The notes below the pieces were generated by a model. That model saw only the letters and a list, made by a program, of their open reading frames with translations, was not told the origin of the DNA and made no database searches. A DNA stretch of 64,000 nt from Elusimicrobiales bacterium (GTDB lineage Bacteria > Elusimicrobiota > Elusimicrobia > Elusimicrobiales > UBA9959), in contig JAQTZB010000010.1 in assembly GCA_028688015.1 (NCBI GenBank), positions 1 to 64,000 on the forward strand, in the 5' to 3' direction. How positions within the stretch are numbered: position 1 is the stretch's first letter; each line of letters opens with the position of its first letter. Positions 35,458 through 43,413 of the stretch are shown one piece after another. The position numbers and the translations under genes are program-made.

Positions 35458-37023
35458 ATGAAAAAACTCACGGTACTGATACTCTTGCTGGTGGGCGGCG
35501 CGCTGGCCCCGAGGCCCGCGGCGGCCGGCGTCCTCACGCAGGCGGAGATGGACGAGGTGTCCTGCGCCGCGCTGAAGATGCAGCTCTTCTATTACTACCT
35601 GGCCGCCGAGAAAGATCCCAAGATCCTGAACTACAACATGACCTGCAAGGGCGCCAAGGTCACCTACGCGATGCCCAAGTGGATAGAGACGGCCGTCCCG
35701 GAGATGCTGGGCCGCAAGGTCTGGCGCGACCCCGAAGAGGGGGAGATCTCCGAGGCTGCGCTCTGGCAGACGCCGGTGTCCATCCTTTACGAGTATCTCG
35801 AGCTCACCCGCAAGACCTTCCCGCCCGAGGCCGGCGGCGCCAACATCCAGCCGGGCCTGCTGGTGAAGGAATACGCCGACATCCGCATCCGCTTCCAGAT
35901 GTCGATGGACCGCCTGTACCGGGCCCGCACGCGCGACGTGAACATGGGCGACTCCATGCAGGGCCGCGGCCGCACCATAATGGCGCAGTTCGCGCTGATC
36001 CTCAAGGAGATGGAGTCCATCGCCGACGCGATCTCCAGCACCAACCAGCGCAGCTACGCCGAGGCGGTCACCGCCTCCGCTGTGATCAGCCAGGACTCTT
36101 TCCGCGCGCTGTTCAAGACGCCCCGCAAGTACGAGCCGCCCGCCACGGAATCGCAGGCCGCCAAGGTCATGTCCGTGGCGCTGTCGATGCTGGGCATCAT
36201 CCTGATCTTCCTCGCGGTGCAGGCCTTCTTCGCGATGAACGATTCCAAGACCAACGCGATGATGGGCGACTACTCGCGCAAGGTCGAGGTCTTCACCGAG
36301 GCGTTCTCCCGCCAGTTCATCAACATCAACGTCAAGTACCTCGTGCTCGGGCCGGCCGCCGCCTTCGCCTTCCTCGGCCTGCTGACGATGAACATCTTCG
36401 CTTTCGCGTTCCTCAGCATCCTCGGCTTCGTGATCGGCATGCGCACGCCGGCTTTCGTGCTGAACACCATGAAGGCCTCGCGCGGCCGCAAGATAGACGC
36501 GCAGCTGATGGACGGCCTGATCCTGCTGTCCAACTGTCTGCGCTCTGGCCTCGACATCGTGCAGGGCTTCGAGATGGTGTCCAAGGACCTGATGCCGCCC
36601 ATCTCGGACGAGTTCGCCCTCGTCATCAAGAATTACCAGCTCGGCATGACCTTCGAGAAGGCCTTGGGCGTGCTGGAAGAGCGCGTGGAGTCCAAGATGC
36701 TTTCCTACATGATCCGCGCCATCGTGCTGCAGCGCGCGGTCGGCGGTAACCTGACCAAGGTGTTCGAGCGCATCGTCATCGACATCCGCGAGGAGTCCAA
36801 GCTGGAAGAGAAGACCAAGGCCATGACCGCGCAGCAGAAGATCCAGTCCATCGTCGTAGGCATCATGCCGTGGGTCATGGTGGGCGTCATGTTCATGTTC
36901 CAGCCCGAGACGATGATCAAGTTCTACGGCAGCCCGATGGGCATGGGCGTGCTGTTCTTCTGCATCATCTGGATCAGCATCGGCATGAAAGTGGTCGCCA
37001 GCCTGGGGAAGATAAGAGTATGA
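35458..37023 (+). CDS. tadB: TadB-like platform protein with secreted N-terminal extension
   Basis: 521 residues. A signal peptide-like start (about 1-24) and a domain of about 200 residues with two conserved-looking cysteines near its beginning (VSCAALKM and MTCKGAK) precede a membrane helix (about 240-262). Then come two further helices, the T2SF domain (about 345-470, LMDGLILLSNCLRSGLDIVQGFEMV) and two C-terminal helices. TadB is the inner-membrane platform around which the CpaF motor works, usually about 300 residues. The extra N-terminal part would be periplasmic. The end overlaps TadC as ATGA. Confidence 0.88.
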   Translation: MKKLTVLILLLVGGALAPRPAAAGVLTQAEMDEVSCAALKMQLFYYYLAAEKDPKILNYNMTCKGAKVTYAMPKWIETAVPEMLGRKVWRDPEEGEISEAALWQTPVSILYEYLELTRKTFPPEAGGANIQPGLLVKEYADIRIRFQMSMDRLYRARTRDVNMGDSMQGRGRTIMAQFALILKEMESIADAISSTNQRSYAEAVTASAVISQDSFRALFKTPRKYEPPATESQAAKVMSVALSMLGIILIFLAVQAFFAMNDSKTNAMMGDYSRKVEVFTEAFSRQFININVKYLVLGPAAAFAFLGLLTMNIFAFAFLSILGFVIGMRTPAFVLNTMKASRGRKIDAQLMDGLILLSNCLRSGLDIVQGFEMVSKDLMPPISDEFALVIKNYQLGMTFEKALGVLEERVESKMLSYMIRAIVLQRAVGGNLTKVFERIVIDIREESKLEEKTKAMTAQQKIQSIVVGIMPWVMVGVMFMFQPETMIKFYGSPMGMGVLFFCIIWISIGMKVVASLGKIRV

Positions 37024-37919
37024 GCCCGGATAAACTGACCAGCGCCCTGCTGATAATCGTCTCCGTGATCGGGTCCTTCGCGGCCTTCACGGCGGTGCAG
37101 CGCTTCTTCGCGCCGCGCGAGGAGGAGCGCTCCCCGATAGGCGACATCAGCGACATGGAGGGCAGGCAGACGTCCTCGTTCGACAAGCTGGAGAACAGCA
37201 AGAACATGTGGGACAAGCTGGACCTGTTCTTCGCCAAGCGGCTCGGCCTGGAGAAGAAGCTGGAAGAAACCTACATGCTGCTGGGCAGCCCGCCCAACAC
37301 CAACCCCCTTAAGATGCTGCACCTCAAACTGATAGCCGGCTCGGTGCTGCCGCTGGCGGCCTTCGCGCTGACGCAGGCCCCGCTGACGCTGCTGTTCGCG
37401 CCCATAGGCTTCATGCTGCCCGACGGCGTGATGTACTCCGGCCGCATCCGCGCGCGCCAGGAGGACATCATCCGCAACTTCCCTACGTTCGTGGACCTGG
37501 GCGCGCTGATGATCGAGTCCGGCCTGGACTACATGACCGCTTTCGACCGCATCGTCAAGATCGCGCCCGTGAAGACCGGGCTGGAGCTGGAGATAGAGAA
37601 GACCATCAACGAGGTGCAGCTGGGCTATTCGCGCCGCGACGCGCTGCGCCGCCTCTCCCTGCGCACCGGCCTGCAGGAAGTGCGCTCGTTCGTCGGCCTG
37701 ATCGTGCAGTCGGACGAGCTGGGCACCAGCCTCGTGGAACTGCTGCGCAACTACTCGGCCGACATGCGCTTCCGCCGCCTGAACAAGGCCGAGAAGCTGG
37801 CCGCGCAGGCCTCCACCAAGATGCTCATCCCGCTCTTCATCTTCATCTTCCCGACGGTGTTCATTCTGATGCTGTCCCCGATGATCATGGACCTGGTGAC
37901 CGGAGGCATGCCGTTCTAA
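37020..37919 (+). CDS. tadC: TadC platform protein
   Basis: 299 residues from the ATG that overlaps the TadB stop by 4 nt. One N-terminal helix, two central helices (about 103-135), a T2SF domain (about 155-265, FVDLGALMIESGLDYMTAFDRIV ... QSDELGTSLVELL) and a final helix. It pairs with TadB in the inner membrane. The ATGA overlap points to coupled translation. Confidence 0.93.
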   Translation: MSPDKLTSALLIIVSVIGSFAAFTAVQRFFAPREEERSPIGDISDMEGRQTSSFDKLENSKNMWDKLDLFFAKRLGLEKKLEETYMLLGSPPNTNPLKMLHLKLIAGSVLPLAAFALTQAPLTLLFAPIGFMLPDGVMYSGRIRARQEDIIRNFPTFVDLGALMIESGLDYMTAFDRIVKIAPVKTGLELEIEKTINEVQLGYSRRDALRRLSLRTGLQEVRSFVGLIVQSDELGTSLVELLRNYSADMRFRRLNKAEKLAAQASTKMLIPLFIFIFPTVFILMLSPMIMDLVTGGMPF

Positions 37920-37929
37920 CGAGGCTTTT

Positions 37930-39246
37930 ATGACGAACATTATCCTGGCGGTCATCTTTACCGCGGCGCTCTGCGCCCCGCTCCACGCCCAGCAGAAGCG
38001 GGTGAAGAGCGAAGAGTCCCTGTTCCTGGACCTGCATAAGACCGGCCTGGGCTCGCTTAACGAGCTGGACGAGAAGCGCAAGTTCATTGAGACCATCAAG
38101 CTGGAGAAGCAGAAGATCCAGGGCACGATGCTCAACAACGTCTACGAGAACGCCTTCGAGTACTACAAGCGCGGCAACTACGAGGACGCCAAGGACCTGG
38201 CGGCCAAGATCCTCTCCATCGACCCCAACAACCAGGACGCCCAGATGCTGCTGGAGGCCTCCAACCAGCTGCGCGGCAGCCTGCGGCCGGGCATGAGCGA
38301 GAAGCTGATGATCGAAGACCGCTTCAAGAACGCCCTCTCCTATTACACGGAGGGCCGCATCGTAGAGGCGCACGCCAAGATGCAGGAAGTGGTCAAGCTG
38401 TCGCCCAACAACATCAAGGCCAAGTACTGGCTGGCCAAGATGAAGGACGACCTGAAGGAATACTATTTCGAGCAGGGCGCGGCCGACTACAAGGCGCGCG
38501 ACCTGAAGGGCTCGCTGGACAATTTCTACAACGCGCTGCTGATCAAGCCCAAGGACGGGCTGACGATAGAGTGGATCACCCGCGTGGAGGACGAACTGCG
38601 CCAGCAGAAGGCCAACGACCGCCTGAAGGAAGCCCTGGAATACTACGCGCAGGGCAAGCTGCTGGCCGCCTACCAGGGGCTGCGCAGTGCGCTGGAAGTG
38701 CAGCCGGGCGACTCCAAGGCCGGCAAGCTGCTGGGCGAGGTGAAGACCGAGATCGAGAACGGCTTCGTCGCGGCCGGCAAGAAGCTTTACGGCGCCCGCC
38801 GCTACCCCGAGGCCATAGGCGAGTGGGACAAGGCCAAGCCCTACACCTCCAACATGGCTTACCTCAATAACCTCATCTCGCGCGCCCGCCAGCAGATGAA
38901 GCTGGAGTCCGACGAGAAGCGCCGCCGCGCAGAAGAAGCCGCGCGCCGCGCCAGGGAAGAGGAAGAGCGCCGCGCCAAGGAAGAGGAAGACCGCCGCAAG
39001 GCGGAGGCCGAGGCCAAGCGCAAGGGCATGACCATAGAGGAAGTGGCCAAGAAGCCGGCCGGAGTCAGCGAGGAGAACAAGGCCGCCGCGCAGACCCATT
39101 ACCTGGAGGGCCTGAAGTACTTCCAGAACTCCAACTACGACGAGGCCCGCAACGAGTGGACCAAGGCCAAGCAGCTGGACCCGACCAACGCCGATACGGC
39201 GGCGGGCCTCAAGCGCATAGAGCAGATCCTGGCCGGCGGGCAGTAG
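37930..39246 (+). CDS. Secreted TPR protein of the Tad locus (TadD-like)
   Basis: 438 residues with a signal peptide (about 1-20). Repeated helical pairs of TPR type are seen (for example FEYYKRGNYEDAKDLAAKILSIDPNNQDAQ, ALSYYTEGRIVEAHAKMQEVVKLSPNN and HYLEGLKYFQNSNYDEARNEWTKAKQLDP). A highly charged arginine/glutamate helix (about 320-365) separates the last TPR pair. TadD lipoproteins help to assemble the secretin; this one has no lipobox. It closes the main pilus operon and is followed by a strong terminator. Confidence 0.85.
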   Translation: MTNIILAVIFTAALCAPLHAQQKRVKSEESLFLDLHKTGLGSLNELDEKRKFIETIKLEKQKIQGTMLNNVYENAFEYYKRGNYEDAKDLAAKILSIDPNNQDAQMLLEASNQLRGSLRPGMSEKLMIEDRFKNALSYYTEGRIVEAHAKMQEVVKLSPNNIKAKYWLAKMKDDLKEYYFEQGAADYKARDLKGSLDNFYNALLIKPKDGLTIEWITRVEDELRQQKANDRLKEALEYYAQGKLLAAYQGLRSALEVQPGDSKAGKLLGEVKTEIENGFVAAGKKLYGARRYPEAIGEWDKAKPYTSNMAYLNNLISRARQQMKLESDEKRRRAEEAARRAREEEERRAKEEEDRRKAEAEAKRKGMTIEEVAKKPAGVSEENKAAAQTHYLEGLKYFQNSNYDEARNEWTKAKQLDPTNADTAAGLKRIEQILAGGQ

Positions 39247-39266
39247 CCCGAGGCGCGGCCGGAGGG

Positions 39267-39296
39267 GGCGCGGCTGAAGGGCCGCGCCTCTTTTTT
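39267..39296 (+). terminator. Terminator of the Tad operon
   Basis: An 8-bp stem GGCGCGGC / GCCGCGCC (39267-39274 and 39281-39288) is followed by TCTTTTTT. Confidence 0.9.
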
Positions 39297-39303
39297 AAGA
39301 GAA

Positions 39304-39369
39304 TTAACATTTGCGTAACAAGCCGTTAACAGGCTTTTTGTAAACTATATCCGCGGGCCGAAAGCCCGC
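39304..39369 (+). promoter_or_regulatory. PHO-box-like promoter and 5'-terminal hairpin
   Basis: TTAACA (39304-39309), GTAACA (39315-39320) and TTAACA (39326-39331) have an exact 11-bp period. After 9 nt comes TAAACT (39341-39346), the same hexamer at the same distance as at 24458. The predicted transcript would start at about 39353, exactly where a hairpin GCGGGC / GCCCGC (39353-39369) begins. Confidence 0.7.
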
Positions 39370-39392
39370 CAGATCTTGGCAAGGACAAACAT

Positions 39393-40508
39393 ATGCGGCT
39401 TACGGTCAAGTGGCTGATGTGGTTCGTGGGCATAGGCATCTACGTGATGTTCCTGGGCGGCGTTTTCTATTACAACCTGTTCAAGTGGACCTTCGACGAG
39501 AAACTCAAGCAGGACGTGATAGAGAGCGTGAAGACCTACGCCCCGACGATGCGCAACGGCCTGCTGAACAACGCCAACGCCATCTCGTTCGAGGAATACG
39601 ACATCATGATGTCGATGACCAAGGACGAGCGCATCACCTCGGCGCTGTACCTGAGCCGCAAGGGCACGGTGCGCTGGCACAAGGAATCCCGCTTTATCGG
39701 CATGGGCTGGGACGAGATGCAGAAGCAGGTGCCGCCGCCCACCGACGCCATCAGCCAGGCCTATCTTTCGAAGATGCCGAAGGTGCGGCAGGTGAAGGGC
39801 GAGCCGTTCTACGAGATCGCCATCCCGTTCTCCGTGCGCGGCGAGATCATCGGCATCATCGACCTGATGGTGTCGCGCGCGGGCGCCGAGGTGCTGATCG
39901 GCTCGGCGATGCGCAAGTACGTGTTCGGGGCCATCGGCGTGCTGTTCCTGCTGGGGCTGCCGCTGTATTTCTTCTTCCACCACTATGTCATCTCGCCGAT
40001 GGACGCGCTGCGCGAGAGCGTGGAGACCGTGTCGCTCAAGAATTTCGACCTGCGCTTCCCGCCCCGCACCGACGAGTTCGGGGACCTGGCCGGCTCCATA
40101 ACGCGGCTGATGGGCAAGATGAAGACCGAGATAGAGGGCATCTCCAACCGCGACCGCACCTACAAGGAGGCGGAGCAGCGGTGGTGGCGGTCGCTCTTGA
40201 ACATCATCGTGCCCGGCAACAACTACGTGATCGTCGTCGACGAGAACAACAGCATCCTGTACGCCAATTTCGAACTGACCCAGGGCATGGACGCCAAGAA
40301 CATCCACCTGCTGGACGTGGTGGACAGCCAGCAGCAGACGCTGCTGCGCCTGGTGGGCCAGGCCTTCGAGATGCCCGACACGCCAGTGGAGGGCGAGGCC
40401 GTCTTCAAGAACCAGAACCTCAACGTCAAGGTGCTGCACGTCGGCCAGACCGCCGAGACCAACCGCACCCTGATCCTCTTCTACCCCAAAGCCGGCATCA
40501 GCATGTAG
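39393..40508 (+). CDS. Membrane sensor with HAMP and PAS-like domains but no output domain
   Basis: 371 residues. Helix 1 (about 8-28), a periplasmic sensor domain (about 30-165), helix 2 (about 175-195), a HAMP domain (about 196-255) and a short linker, then a PAS-like domain (about 270-371, NYVIVVDENNSILYANFE). No kinase, cyclase or receiver domain follows. It may signal through a partner such as a kinase or regulator of the following block. The AAGGA ribosome-binding site precedes the ATG. Its promoter carries the 11-bp repeats. Confidence 0.8.
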   Translation: MRLTVKWLMWFVGIGIYVMFLGGVFYYNLFKWTFDEKLKQDVIESVKTYAPTMRNGLLNNANAISFEEYDIMMSMTKDERITSALYLSRKGTVRWHKESRFIGMGWDEMQKQVPPPTDAISQAYLSKMPKVRQVKGEPFYEIAIPFSVRGEIIGIIDLMVSRAGAEVLIGSAMRKYVFGAIGVLFLLGLPLYFFFHHYVISPMDALRESVETVSLKNFDLRFPPRTDEFGDLAGSITRLMGKMKTEIEGISNRDRTYKEAEQRWWRSLLNIIVPGNNYVIVVDENNSILYANFELTQGMDAKNIHLLDVVDSQQQTLLRLVGQAFEMPDTPVEGEAVFKNQNLNVKVLHVGQTAETNRTLILFYPKAGISM

Positions 40509-40745
40509 TTCCGCTGGGCCCGGCACGGGCCTGGCCCCGTGCTCCTGGACTGCAGGGAACCGTTGCGCGGTTCCCCTCCAGCCTTCGGCTGGAGCCTCCC
40601 CTCCCCAAAGTCGCACGGAACCAGGCCCGCGCCGTGCCGTGCTACACAGGTAACCCTCATGAGGCCCCTGCGAAGGCACACCCTCGCCGCCCGCTCCAAA
40701 ATCAATGGCCGGTTCAAATCCCAATGCGGGAGAAAGTTTTGCTAT
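40509..40745 (+). repeat. Intergenic region with foldback repeats, copy E (degenerate)
   Basis: CGGCACGGGCCTGG near 40521-40534 and CCAGGCCCGCGCCGTGCCG (40621-40639) are imperfect inverted ends. Inside are hairpins GAACCGTTGCGCGGTTC and CTCCAGCCTTCGGCTGGAG. To the right, 40667-40700 resembles the right end of copy D (CCTGCGAAGGCAYACCCTC). No gene is supported. Confidence 0.5.
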
Positions 40746-40746
40746 A

Positions 40747-40776
40747 AGGCCCTGGCAACTATGCCGGGGCTTTTTT
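40747..40776 (+). terminator. Intrinsic terminator
   Basis: Stem GCCCTGGC / GCCGGGGC (one G-T pair) followed by six Ts. Confidence 0.75.
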
Positions 40777-40824
40777 GTTTGTTATAGTTGAGGTACTCAG
40801 CGGGTCGCGTTTGGGAGATTTGAC

Positions 40825-41040
40825 GTGTCAAAAAGCGAAACCTCGTTCTGGCTGCTGCTGGCTTTAGGGCTTTTAAGCTGTTTTGTCGGCTCGATTTTTG
40901 GGGCTATGTTCTACCCGACAATGAAGCAATTCTTTGGCGAGTATGCTAAGTACGGTGCGATGTTTATAGGACTGGCGATTTCGATTGCTTTGCTTCTGCT
41001 TTCAAAGAAACTGATAACGGCTTCGATGAAAAAAGGCTGA
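40825..41040 (+). CDS. Small two-helix membrane protein (71 aa)
   Basis: GTG start with GGGAG about 9 nt upstream. Two hydrophobic segments (about 8-28 and 42-62) with a basic end. Base composition is clearly more AT-rich than the surroundings. No family recognised. It starts the low-GC island that includes the next gene. Confidence 0.6.
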   Translation: MSKSETSFWLLLALGLLSCFVGSIFGAMFYPTMKQFFGEYAKYGAMFIGLAISIALLLLSKKLITASMKKG

Positions 41041-41126
41041 AAAACCCGCTATGAGCCGGATCAGGGGACGCTGATTTCGATGATTCTTCATACGGTGAAC
41101 TGCCAGATGTTCCGCCGTGAGGTGTT

Positions 41127-41627
41127 ATGATAGTTATCAATAGAAAGTTTTTTATTTTGGCGGGCGTGACTGGACTGGCTCTTTTGGGGTTGCTGACCTT
41201 TTTTATCAAACGGCATGCCATAAAAGAAGAATTAACTTCTGCGCGTGTCTTGGCATGTAGCGGAGAGATTGGTTCCATTGATTTGTTTTATATCCCATAT
41301 TCCGTGCGCACACGGACGCCGGTTTCTCCAAAGCAACTTGAAACTATTTATCAAGGCAAAATTCATGCCGACAGGCAGGATATAATCTCTGAGTTTTGTG
41401 GGAGGATGAGGACAGTGGCTGTCGGAGTTGGCTTCAATGTCGGGTTTAATGCTCGCTGGGGAGTTGTGGGCTATACGCGGAAATCCGATAGATATTTATC
41501 CATTTACGGTGATGGAAGTGGACGCTGCTCAATTGGGGGAATCGTTTTCCCCTGCACAAATGAAATGGGAGTATGGGTCGAGAAACTATTCTCTGCTCAG
41601 GTGGCCCCCATAAAATCCGGGTCGTAA
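41127..41627 (+). CDS. Membrane-anchored protein of unknown function (166 aa)
   Basis: One N-terminal hydrophobic segment (about 7-25) followed by a soluble domain with four cysteines at or near residues 44, 91, 133 and 142. GAGGTG lies just before the ATG. The gene is AT-rich with codons unlike its neighbours (for example many TTT, ATT and GAA), suggesting acquisition from elsewhere. No family recognised. Between its end and 41775 I see no further supportable gene. Confidence 0.6.
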   Translation: MIVINRKFFILAGVTGLALLGLLTFFIKRHAIKEELTSARVLACSGEIGSIDLFYIPYSVRTRTPVSPKQLETIYQGKIHADRQDIISEFCGRMRTVAVGVGFNVGFNARWGVVGYTRKSDRYLSIYGDGSGRCSIGGIVFPCTNEMGVWVEKLFSAQVAPIKSGS

Positions 41628-41772
41628 GTTTTGCAAGTCATGCCGCTTTTGTGCTGCGCCTGCATTGATGCTATTGGCTTACGCCTGGTGGCGTGGCGTT
41701 TCCGGTATTTCCGGCATGGTGAATTAGTCGGATGTATGGGAGCAGGGGCGTGGGACCTGATCGCTAACAGGC

Positions 41773-41812
41773 GGGGGGATCGAGAATCGGCCCCCCACTG
41801 CTATTTTCTTTG
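41773..41812 (+). terminator. Terminator-like hairpin
   Basis: GGGGGG (41773-41778) can pair with CCCCCC (41791-41796), followed by a T-rich stretch (TATTTTCTTT). Confidence 0.5.
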
Positions 41813-41822
41813 AATAATTATG

Positions 41823-41855
41823 TATTATATGACAACGGGCGTTTTGGTGCGCCCG
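41823..41855 (+). promoter_or_regulatory. -10 element and leader hairpin of 41879 gene
   Basis: TATTAT (41823-41828), then a hairpin CGGGCG / CGCCCG (41836-41841 and 41850-41855) starting about where the transcript should begin. Confidence 0.5.
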
Positions 41856-41878
41856 CGGGCGTTATTTCTGGAGGAAAC

Positions 41879-42175
41879 ATGAAACTTGAAGTACGCAATA
41901 TTAGCGTGGGTTCGCTGGTGACCTCTTCCGTGCCGATCGTCGTGTTCTGCCTGGCCATCCTCGGCGGGGTGATCACGTTCATGGTGGTTCCCAACATGCA
42001 GATGGTTTCCATGACCTTTATGCAGAAGATCCTCAGCGTGGGCCTGTACGCGCTGCTCTACGTGGTGATCTTCACGGCCGTCCTGGTTTTCGCCGCTTTC
42101 GTCTACAACGTCCTGACCGGCGTGCTCGGCCTGCGCGGAGTCACGTTCGACATCGAAGAGATCCATCACGACTGA
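41879..42175 (+). CDS. Small two-helix membrane protein (98 aa)
   Basis: A near-ideal ribosome-binding site (GGAGGAAAC) precedes the ATG. The N-terminal strand (MKLEVRNISVGSLV) is followed by two long hydrophobic segments (about 15-37 and 50-78) and a short C-terminal strand (GVTFDIEEI). The strand-helix-helix-strand plan recalls the DUF3566 family of small membrane proteins, with low certainty. It precedes the OmpR-type regulator by 79 nt. Confidence 0.7.
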   Translation: MKLEVRNISVGSLVTSSVPIVVFCLAILGGVITFMVVPNMQMVSMTFMQKILSVGLYALLYVVIFTAVLVFAAFVYNVLTGVLGLRGVTFDIEEIHHD

Positions 42176-42254
42176 CCCGGCGCGGCAGGCCGCAGGGGCC
42201 CCCGGAGGGGCCCCCGGCCGCCGCACGGCAGCCGCCTGCGCCTAGGAGAAATCC

Positions 42255-43013
42255 GTGAAAATAAACATCATATTCGCCTCGAAGGACCTTTCGAGGGCGT
42301 CTCTCATGCTGGAGATGCTGTCGCGGCAGGGCTACTCGGTAGTCACCGCGCACCGCGCCCGGGAAGTAATGGGGATGCTCGCCGAGAAATCCTTCGACAT
42401 CGTCATGGTGGGGCAGAACCTCGCCGACGAGGAAGGCCTGACCTTCCTGAAGAACCTGCGGGCCAAGAACAAGAACATCCCGGTCATCGCGGCGCTGGAA
42501 TCGCCCGACACCTACCTGGACCATATGCCCTCCGGCCTGACCACGGAAACGCTGATCCCGCACGGGCACGGCGGCCGCGAGACCCCCAAGATCTCCTACA
42601 AACTGGCCTTCTTCCAGCTGGGCGCCGACGAGGTGCTGAGCTACAGCCAGGACCTGCACGAGAGCGTGGCCCGCATCCGCGCCGTGGTGCGCCGCACCGT
42701 CACCGTGCAGCCCGACGAAGTGCTGAACATGGGCGAGATCGAGCTGAACATGTCGAGCTACACCGTCAAGATCGCCAAGAAGGAGATCACGGTGACTGCC
42801 AAGGAGTTCGACCTGCTCTACGTGTTCCTGAGCTCCCCCAACCGCGTGCTCTCGCGCCCGTACCTGATCGAACGCGTCTGGGGCTACAACTATTTCGGCT
42901 CCCCGCGCACCGTCGACGTGCACGTGCGCCGGCTGCGCTCCAAGATGGGCAAGGCCGCCCGCTACGTGCACACGGTGCCGTGCGTCGGCTATAAACTGGT
43001 GCCCGGCAAATAA
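42255..43013 (+). CDS. OmpR/PhoB-type regulator with degenerate receiver
   Basis: 252 residues. The C-terminal winged helix (about 155-250) is complete: TAKEFDLLYVFLSSPNRVLSRPYLIERVWGYNYFGSPRTVDVHVRRLRSK, typical of OmpR/PhoB DNA binding to direct repeats. The receiver domain (1-120) has lost its function residues: the phospho-accepting Asp is G53 (VMVGQNL), the N-terminal acidic pair is replaced by ASKD, and the K-P motif is absent. An insertion of about 25 residues (about 93-118) follows strand 4. It would bind DNA without phosphorylation, or through another signal. It is a natural candidate to bind the 11-bp TTAACA repeats at four promoters in this window. A CheY-like gene follows after 24 nt. 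Confidence 0.9.
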   Translation: MKINIIFASKDLSRASLMLEMLSRQGYSVVTAHRAREVMGMLAEKSFDIVMVGQNLADEEGLTFLKNLRAKNKNIPVIAALESPDTYLDHMPSGLTTETLIPHGHGGRETPKISYKLAFFQLGADEVLSYSQDLHESVARIRAVVRRTVTVQPDEVLNMGEIELNMSSYTVKIAKKEITVTAKEFDLLYVFLSSPNRVLSRPYLIERVWGYNYFGSPRTVDVHVRRLRSKMGKAARYVHTVPCVGYKLVPGK

Positions 43014-43037
43014 GCGGCAGGCAAAAGGAAAAATACT

Positions 43038-43412
43038 ATGGCACACAAGATCCTGATAATCGACGACGACAACCACCTGCGCGAGAGCCTCGCGGAAGTC
43101 CTGGACATGGAGGGGTATACCTGCTTCGAGGCGGCCAACGCCAAGGCGGGCATCTCCAGCGCCAAGAAGAACAAGCCCGACGTGGTGATCATGGACATCC
43201 AGCTGCCCGACTCCTCGGGCTTCCAGATCTGCCAGGAACTGCGCCGTTTCTCCAAGGACTTCATCCTGATCATGATGACCGGCCGCTTCCTCTCCGCCGA
43301 GGAGAAGACGCAGGGCCTGAGCCTGGGCGCCGACGACTACCTGACCAAGCCTTTCGACGTGCAGGAGCTCTCGATCCGCATCCGGCAGATGCTGGCCAGG
43401 AAGGGCAAATAA
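43038..43412 (+). CDS. Single-domain response regulator (CheY-like)
   Basis: 124 residues: one receiver domain with all key residues, D9-D10-D11, phospho-acceptor D53 (VIMDIQLP), threonine in MMTGRF and the K-P pair in LTKPF. No output domain. It could pass phosphate from the kinases at 44974 or 47439 or work by protein contact, perhaps with the degenerate regulator just upstream. The AAGGAA ribosome-binding site is good. Confidence 0.93.
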   Translation: MAHKILIIDDDNHLRESLAEVLDMEGYTCFEAANAKAGISSAKKNKPDVVIMDIQLPDSSGFQICQELRRFSKDFILIMMTGRFLSAEEKTQGLSLGADDYLTKPFDVQELSIRIRQMLARKGK

Positions 43413-43413
43413 A

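Noticed and set aside
40704..40735. tRNA-like T-loop GGTTCAAATCCC
   Set aside because: The flanking bases do not form a T-stem, and no acceptor stem, anticodon arm or CCA end can be placed around it.
41631..41813. 60-codon open frame after the low-GC gene
   Set aside because: No ribosome-binding site, odd composition, and it runs into a hairpin; no protein-like features.
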